Positions 21,697 to 25,517 of a stretch of DNA of 25,517 nucleotides are shown here, piece after piece. The DNA is from an uncultured Acetatifactor sp. GTDB taxonomy: Bacteria; Bacillota; Clostridia; Lachnospirales; Lachnospiraceae. Both the position numbers and the translations under genes were made by a program. Location of the stretch: positions 1 through 25,517 of the forward strand of contig CAJTLR010000056.1 of assembly GCA_910577185.1 (NCBI GenBank), read 5' to 3'. Under the pieces are notes generated by a model. That model was not told the origin of the DNA and did not search any database. It worked only from the letters and a program-made list of their open reading frames with translations. Within the stretch, counting starts at the first letter, position 1. Every line of letters starts with the position of its first letter.

Positions 21697-22819
21697 ATGT
21701 ATTGTTAAATATGCGGAAGGAAAATTCATCAATTATTTTCCTCAAAAGGTTTTCGGCTGTAAACGTTCCTATAAGCCCAAAATAACTCTGCATGGTATTG
21801 CTGACCTTTTCAAACACAATCCTTCCAATCTCAAAAAGCTTCCGGATAAAATTCATCCTGCGAACCATACGCTTTCTTGCGCTTTTCCTCATGCGGATCG
21901 CTTTGGGCGTAATCAATGCACCCACAAACTCAACCGGAAGCCATGCCGGACGGATGCACGTCTTTTTATTTAATTCAAGATGCAGTTTTTCAGCAAGAAA
22001 CCTTTCTATATCATCCTTGATTCCGTGCAATTCCTCTTTATCCGGCCATAGTATAATCACATCATCCACAAGCCGGATATAATACCGGATATGAAGGTCA
22101 TGTTTGCAGAACTGATCCAACTCATTCAAGTAGATATTAGCAAACATCTGGCTTGTAAGATTTCCGATCGGCATACCTCTGTTGTATAACCAGTCCTCTT
22201 GTGTGCATAACTCCGGCTGCACCCCTTCCGGAAGCCCGAAGGCCGTATCCTCACAATTTATCAGATTGTAAAGATCGCGAAGGATAAGTTCATCCTTGAT
22301 ATGCTTTGCAAGTATTTTCATGAGGATTTCATGATCAACACGGTAAAAATATTTTGAAATGTCTAATTTCAGCACATACCAGTTTTTAGAACTCCTGGAT
22401 GCCTTGCGAAGCCACGTCTGAAGCTGCGCCCGCGCCGCCGTGGTTCCTTTTTCGGTTCGGCAACCGTAACTATGTTCTATATACTGCCTGTCAAACAATG
22501 GATTCAATTTTTGATAATACGCCCACTGTACGACACGATCCCGGTATTGCAGGGCCATGATGATCCGCGGCTTCGGCTCATAGATTTTCTTCATGCGATA
22601 TTTTCCTACATGATAGGATGATTCCAGCGGATTTCCCGGAATGCCATCTTTCGGAAAATAGGTCAGCTCATTTTGTAGATTGATCAGCTCTTCTTCCCTA
22701 TGCGCCGCAAACTTTAAATTTTCATCACGGTAACGCTTATTTCTGGAAGCGTTTTTGTCTGCTTCTAACAGATTGTCGAAACTTATTATTTCATCATGCG
22801 TTACTTTAAAAGTTTTCAA
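21695..22819 (-). CDS. DGR reverse transcriptase
   Basis: 374 residues; the start is a TTG at 22819 with AAGGAAAAG upstream (the next Met is residue 76). RT motifs in order are: RIIMALQYRDRVVQW, the motif A LDISKYFYRVDHEIL (Asp153), GMPIGNLTSQMFANIYLNEL (residues 216-234) and the catalytic RLVDDVIIL (Asp252-253). GNLTSQ in place of the usual SQG.P is a known mark of DGR RTs. There is no maturase or endonuclease domain as in group II introns. The catalytic box reads LVDD, where YxDD is usual. It copies the TR RNA into cDNA with errors at adenines, and the cDNA replaces the VR. It is the last gene of target-Avd-TR-RT, closed by its own terminator. Confidence 0.96.
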   Translation of the reverse strand: MKTFKVTHDEIISFDNLLEADKNASRNKRYRDENLKFAAHREEELINLQNELTYFPKDGIPGNPLESSYHVGKYRMKKIYEPKPRIIMALQYRDRVVQWAYYQKLNPLFDRQYIEHSYGCRTEKGTTAARAQLQTWLRKASRSSKNWYVLKLDISKYFYRVDHEILMKILAKHIKDELILRDLYNLINCEDTAFGLPEGVQPELCTQEDWLYNRGMPIGNLTSQMFANIYLNELDQFCKHDLHIRYYIRLVDDVIILWPDKEELHGIKDDIERFLAEKLHLELNKKTCIRPAWLPVEFVGALITPKAIRMRKSARKRMVRRMNFIRKLFEIGRIVFEKVSNTMQSYFGLIGTFTAENLLRKIIDEFSFRIFNNT

Positions 22820-23081
22820 TATTTCTTTTCCTTTTCAGGATATTTCCCCACCGCATCCACCGCCGGCGGGGATTGCATTTCCGGCTTTCGGCCGAAAATG
22901 CCGCGCTATCCGTTGCACCCTTCAAGCCCTATGCATCCTCTGTGGCGGCGCGTCTGGATGCCGGTACTAACTGCATTGATAGCAACGTCAATTTTTCTGG
23001 CAAACTGCCAGAACGGAAACGGATCCCTTTCCTTTTCCTTGCACTGTGAGAATGTCCGTAAACATCCCCCTTCTGGCTCAA
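22820..23081 (-). ncRNA. Spacer RNA region between template repeat and RT
   Basis: This holds 262 bp between the TR 3' end and the RT start, without a credible gene. In the Bordetella phage DGR the RNA downstream of TR is needed for cDNA priming and folds with the TR. Here CCCC (22846-22849) can pair with GGGG (22868-22871) around CCGCCGGCGG, and TTCGGCCGAA near 22889 is a perfect palindrome. The extent and start of the RNA are inferred from architecture and not seen directly. Confidence 0.55.
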
Positions 23082-23203
23082 AAGGTAAGCGGAAAAGAAG
23101 CCAATGTTCGCGTTCACGTTCGACCGGGGATTGTTGACGTTCAACGCGGACGAACCAGCGTTGGAAGTGTTGTTGTAGCTGCCACCAACGATCGGCAAGC
23201 GTT
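23082..23203 (-). repeat. DGR template repeat (TR)
   Basis: It aligns without gaps to the end of the target gene at a constant offset of 664 bp. Homology starts at 23082 and fades after 23203. Read on the minus strand in the target's frame it has eight AAC codons, the codon best suited to adenine mutagenesis, giving VGGSYNNTSNAGSS, then NVNNPRSNVNANIG. In the core 23082-23201 it has 24 adenines, of which 14 differ from the VR, and 96 other bases, of which 3 differ. It lies between Avd and RT, on the same strand, as in the Bordetella phage cassette. Confidence 0.96.
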
Positions 23204-23241
23204 ATTCGACCCGTTCCCACCGGATAAACCGCATCCGGATT

Positions 23242-23652
23242 TTAACTGTTTTCTTTCTGCGATTTTATCCAGCCGCCAAGAAGCCTTCCAATTTCACATA
23301 ACCGCATAGAAATCAGTTGATAACGCTTTTCATCAATAAAATGCAGATCATACGAAAGATCATTGAAAAGCCGCAACAATTCAAGCTGAACATCAGCATC
23401 CTGTAAAGTGGTTTTCTTAAAATACCGTTTCTGCGCCGTGATAATCAGCTTCAGAAAATCAAACAGACATTTCTTGTAATCTGCCACGAACCCCGGCTTT
23501 TCGCTCTTTGGGTATTTCACCCATGAGGTATAAAGGTACTGCATTAAATCTTTCGATTTCTGCAATATGATCAAACCGTTCCTTTGATCCCGCCCCTCGT
23601 TGGTTTCCGGATCACCTTTCGGTCGGTTGTCATATCTTTTCAGATTTCCCAT
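23242..23652 (-). CDS. Avd-like DGR accessory protein
   Basis: 136 residues from the ATG at 23652; a purine-rich AGGAAAGGG lies about 16 nt upstream, and the longer frame from a TTG at 23682 has no ribosome binding site. It is a basic, all-helical protein with four amphipathic helices: LIILQKSKDLMQYLYTSW, then FVADYKKCLFDFLKLIITA, then QLELLRLFNDLSYDL and ISMRLCEIGRLLGGWI. This matches the Avd / four-helix-bundle family, which forms a pentamer that binds RT and the TR RNA and is needed for mutagenic homing. The place between VR and TR is the classic one. It is on the longer side for Avd (about 128 residues). Confidence 0.88.
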   Translation of the reverse strand: MGNLKRYDNRPKGDPETNEGRDQRNGLIILQKSKDLMQYLYTSWVKYPKSEKPGFVADYKKCLFDFLKLIITAQKRYFKKTTLQDADVQLELLRLFNDLSYDLHFIDEKRYQLISMRLCEIGRLLGGWIKSQKENS

Positions 23653-23688
23653 AATATTTTTACTTTTTCCCTTTCCTGCCAAAATAAA

Positions 23689-23708
23689 GGGGCTACTACC
23701 GTAGCCCC
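23689..23708 (-). promoter_or_regulatory. VR-downstream hairpin of the DGR
   Basis: GGGGCTAC-ggta-GTAGCCCC (minus strand) is a perfect 8-bp stem with a 4-nt loop, 28 bp after the target stop codon. In the Bordetella phage DGR a hairpin/cruciform of this size just after the VR stimulates homing. Because TTTATTTT follows on the minus strand it could also act as a transcription terminator; both roles are possible. Confidence 0.75.
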
Positions 23709-23736
23709 AAACAGAACACCGTATTCAGATTGCAGA

Positions 23737-24783
23737 TCACAACTCAAGGAAAGCGGAAAAGAAGCCAACGGACGGGTGCACGCTCGACCGGGGATTGCGG
23801 ACGTACAACGCGGACGAACCAGCGTTCGAAGCGGTGTCGTAACCGCCACCAACGAACGGCAAGCGCTCCCCTTCATTGTTCAGCCAGAAGCCGCCGGTAT
23901 AGTTTTCCCCCGTTTTCGGCGCAAGGCACAATTCAAAGAGGATTTCCGGAATTGTAAGCCCGGTTACTGCGCCCATGTTTGCAAAATTCCCCATGTGTTT
24001 AGCGACTGCCGCGCCGGTTGCGGTTCCGACCTTGAAATCCGCCGTATAGGCAAGCGTTCCGGATGCACCGGGATCCACCAGGGCGCCGGAAGGAAGAATT
24101 TCTTTCCAGTACGTGCTAACCGCCGCATGAGATACCTGTTTTGCGGGCATATTCTGGTTCATGATCTGGATTTTGCCATCCACAACACGCATACCGGAAC
24201 ACCATTTCCAGACATTGCCGACCCAATCGGCGATCCCTTCCTTTGTGCCATCTGAAAACCATGTGGCCGGCCCGGATCCGGTTGCTGTCCTGGTTGTCCT
24301 TCTGCCGCCGCTTCCGTCGCCCTCGTCTGCGGTCTGCTCTCCGGCCTCATATGTGTATGTGTGATTTTTTCCGTACTGCGTATTTCCGTGCGGCTCAAAA
24401 CTGGACTTATGGATCAAGTGGTTAATAACCGCCCTTTCCGGGATAGAAAGCATATGCCAGCCTGCGCCCTTTGCGTTGCAGGCCGCCATGGAATCATCAA
24501 AATTGATAACTGCTGCCGGATCCATTCCGGGCCATGAATACGCCCTTCCGTTAATGATGCAGTTTATAAACTTGCTGGCAAAAAAGCGTTTATATTCCAC
24601 ATCATCCACAAGAAAAGCGGAATGTGTCTTTTCAGATCCACCCGTGAAAAGCTGTGCATTTGTCCGCTTGTTAATTGGAATCATGAAAGACGGAAGGTTT
24701 ATATCATCCTGGATAACGGTACACCCGAACCCGGTCAGTCCTTCCGTTGCAAATTTCAAGCTGTCAAAATTATAGGCTTTCAA
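23737..24783 (-). CDS. DGR target protein, C-type-lectin/FGE-like fold (tail or receptor-binding)
   Basis: 348 residues. The start is a TTG at 24783, directly after the upstream stop (TAATTG), with GAGGGGG 8 nt upstream. The first about 70 residues are specific to this protein. Then comes the formylglycine-generating-enzyme/C-type-lectin fold used by most DGR targets: AGWHMLSIPERAVINHLI, HGNTQYGKNH, GSGPATWFSDGTKEGIADWV, GNVWKWCSG. A variable C-terminus is VGGGYDTASNAGSSALYVRN, then PRSSVHPSVGFFSAFLEL (residues 311-348). The VR covers about residues 306-346. By position between tail-region genes and the lysis cassette it should be displayed on the virion, probably at the tail tip, and bind host receptors. 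Confidence 0.93.
   Translation of the reverse strand: MKAYNFDSLKFATEGLTGFGCTVIQDDINLPSFMIPINKRTNAQLFTGGSEKTHSAFLVDDVEYKRFFASKFINCIINGRAYSWPGMDPAAVINFDDSMAACNAKGAGWHMLSIPERAVINHLIHKSSFEPHGNTQYGKNHTYTYEAGEQTADEGDGSGGRRTTRTATGSGPATWFSDGTKEGIADWVGNVWKWCSGMRVVDGKIQIMNQNMPAKQVSHAAVSTYWKEILPSGALVDPGASGTLAYTADFKVGTATGAAVAKHMGNFANMGAVTGLTIPEILFELCLAPKTGENYTGGFWLNNEGERLPFVGGGYDTASNAGSSALYVRNPRSSVHPSVGFFSAFLEL
23746..23867 (-). repeat. DGR variable repeat (VR)
   Basis: This is the 3' end of the target gene, matching the TR base for base at a 664-bp offset. At the 14 changed adenine sites the target has G six times, T four times and C four times (coding strand). Of the eight AAC codons in TR, seven are changed: to Asp316, Thr317, Tyr327, Arg329, Ser334, His336 and Ser338; Asn320 is unchanged. 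The three changes at other bases are two silent third positions and Ala337 to Pro. Confidence 0.95.
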
Positions 24784-25164
24784 TTAAAACACCCCCTCTT
24801 TTAATGCGTAAAGCGTCAGCGTTACATTGTCCATAGAGAACGGGATCGGCTCCCTCTGGATGATAACCGGGCTTTTCCCACTCATGCCGGATCCTTCCTC
24901 GCCGTCCTCAATTTCTGCATCATAGTCCGGATTTTCAACTTCTTTTTCCGTGAACCCTCTGGCCGGAATGTCGATCTGCGCCACATAGTAAAGCCCTTCG
25001 CCTGTATGCAGCTTTCCAAAAGCATCCGCGCATATATCCCTATGTTCCGGCTTTTCAGATTCCATAGTTGCCAGATTTAACATGATCTGATCCCCAAGGT
25101 TCAACCAGTTTCCCGTAACAACATGGGAAATTTTCGGCCCCTCGTTTGCTTCGATAATTTTCAT
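24784..25164 (-). CDS. Prophage tail-region protein of unknown function (126 aa)
   Basis: The ATG at 25164 has AGGTAGGG upstream and overlaps the previous stop as ATGA. The protein is acidic with a strongly charged middle (ENPDYDAEIEDGEEGSG) and beta-strand-rich flanks (GLYYVAQIDIPARGF; NVTLTLYALKEG). It has no membrane segment. I recognise no family. It is translationally coupled to the 57-residue gene before it and its stop touches the TTG of the DGR target, so it may help assemble or attach the target protein on the virion; this is inference from position. Confidence 0.72.
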   Translation of the reverse strand: MKIIEANEGPKISHVVTGNWLNLGDQIMLNLATMESEKPEHRDICADAFGKLHTGEGLYYVAQIDIPARGFTEKEVENPDYDAEIEDGEEGSGMSGKSPVIIQREPIPFSMDNVTLTLYALKEGVF

Positions 25165-25334
25165 ATTCTGATCCCTACCTCTCTTTTAACCTCGTTCATC
25201 CTGGCATTGATTTCTTCCGCATACTCCCGGTTCTCGCGGGGGGAATTATTGCGGGAACCGCCGCCAAACTGTCTAAGAATCGCCGCTTCCTGCCGGCGGC
25301 GATCGTCCGATTTTATGATCACATTCGCCGCCAT
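25161..25334 (-). CDS. Tiny prophage protein (57 aa)
   Basis: The ATG at 25334 follows AGGGGGG at 8 nt and overlaps the upstream stop (TGATG). Its own stop overlaps the next ATG (ATGA). The product begins MAANVIIKSDDRRRQEAAIL and is hydrophilic and helical, with a Gly/Ser/Asn-rich turn and a basic tail ending REVGIRI. The double overlap, good ribosome binding site and matching frame show that it is real despite its size. Function is not known. Confidence 0.75.
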   Translation of the reverse strand: MAANVIIKSDDRRRQEAAILRQFGGGSRNNSPRENREYAEEINARMNEVKREVGIRI

Positions 25335-25517
25335 CAGTAAAGCCCCCCTGTCACATGAAGTTTTAACGCAACATTGCGCGCGCTGCCGGAATAGCAGACT
25401 TTAAAGGCATTTAAAGCCTTTCCGTATGTTTCCACACGCTCCACGGGGCCATCTGCGGAAACAATCTCCGCTTCCACGCTGTAATCCGTATTGTTTACCA
25501 TCTGCGGAAGCGTGATC
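25334..25517 (-). CDS. Prophage protein, C-terminal part, cut by window edge
   Basis: An open frame enters from the right edge and ends at TGA 25336-25334, overlapping the ATG of the next gene by one base. The visible part (about 60 residues) reads ITLPQMVNNTDYSVEAEIVS, later GKALNAFKVCYSGSARNVAL and ends KLHVTGGLY. It is strand-rich and looks like an immunoglobulin-like or tail-fibre C-terminal domain. It belongs to the same tightly packed late operon as the DGR target. No firm family can be given from the fragment. Confidence 0.7.
   Translation of the reverse strand, partial: ITLPQMVNNTDYSVEAEIVSADGPVERVETYGKALNAFKVCYSGSARNVALKLHVTGGLY

Noticed and set aside
21695..22819. Group II intron or retron reverse transcriptase
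   Set aside because: No maturase X domain or endonuclease, DGR-type GNLTSQ motif, and a TR/VR pair with adenine-biased differences next to it.
22929..23198. An 89-codon open frame over the TR (PIVGGSYNNTSNAG...)
   Set aside because: It has a TTG start without ribosome binding site and its first part is only the TR read in the target frame; it is the template, not a gene.
23046..24255. Plus-strand frames across TR and VR with similar peptides (SGKEAN..RVH.RPGI)
   Set aside because: They are antisense shadows of the TR and VR; their likeness only reflects the repeat pair.

Overview
The window looks like a piece of a Clostridia chromosome, most likely Lachnospiraceae. The evidence is near-50% GC, strong GGAGG/GGGGG ribosome binding sites, occasional TTG starts, a VanRS-like two-component pair, a remnant of a CcpM-like radical SAM peptide maturase and many multi-drug/EamA-type transporters. 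Species cannot be fixed from the sequence alone. Positions about 1-17.78 kb are ordinary host chromosome. Positions about 17.8 kb to the right edge (25,517) are one end of a prophage whose late genes run leftwards.

Host part, left to right: the 5' part of a frameshifted IS transposase (1-427, minus); a small unknown protein (614-904) and a large PTPS-related membrane protein (994-3303), both plus; a tRNA-Thr(GGU) with its own promoter and terminator (3300-3473). Next comes a minus-strand operon of Cys-type sulfatase, MATE efflux pump and a small unknown protein (6950-3710), with stop/start overlap at the last junction. Then pyroglutamyl-peptidase I (minus), a secreted lipoprotein alpha/beta hydrolase (plus), a radical SAM peptide maturase broken by an internal deletion (10645-9828), an AraC-HTH protein with a long unknown C-terminal domain, a DUF1266-type protein, an EamA transporter preceded by three tandem 71-bp repeats, and a sensor kinase whose partner response regulator keeps only its DNA-binding domain.

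Prophage part: the response regulator stops where a small XRE regulator begins, so the prophage junction (an att half-site) probably lies within about 17,765-17,811. The XRE gene and a plus-strand two-gene operon are driven by divergent consensus promoters, each with a copy of the same near-palindromic operator. Further right, on the minus strand and therefore in transcription order from the right edge: three small tail-region proteins, a 348-residue C-type-lectin/FGE-fold protein, an Avd-like helical-bundle protein, a template repeat, a reverse transcriptase with a terminator, an XhlA-like protein, two small membrane proteins (at least one a holin) and a two-catalytic-domain endolysin.

The main discovery is that the target gene, Avd, TR and RT form a complete diversity-generating retroelement (DGR). 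The 3' end of the target gene (VR, 23746-23867) and the template repeat (TR, 23082-23203) align without gaps at a constant 664-bp offset. In the 120-bp core 14 of 24 template adenines differ but only 3 of 96 other bases do. Seven of eight AAC codons in the template have become other residues in the target. An 8-bp-stem, 4-nt-loop hairpin lies just downstream of the VR, as in the Bordetella phage DGR. The system probably diversifies the tip of a receptor-binding or tail protein of this phage.
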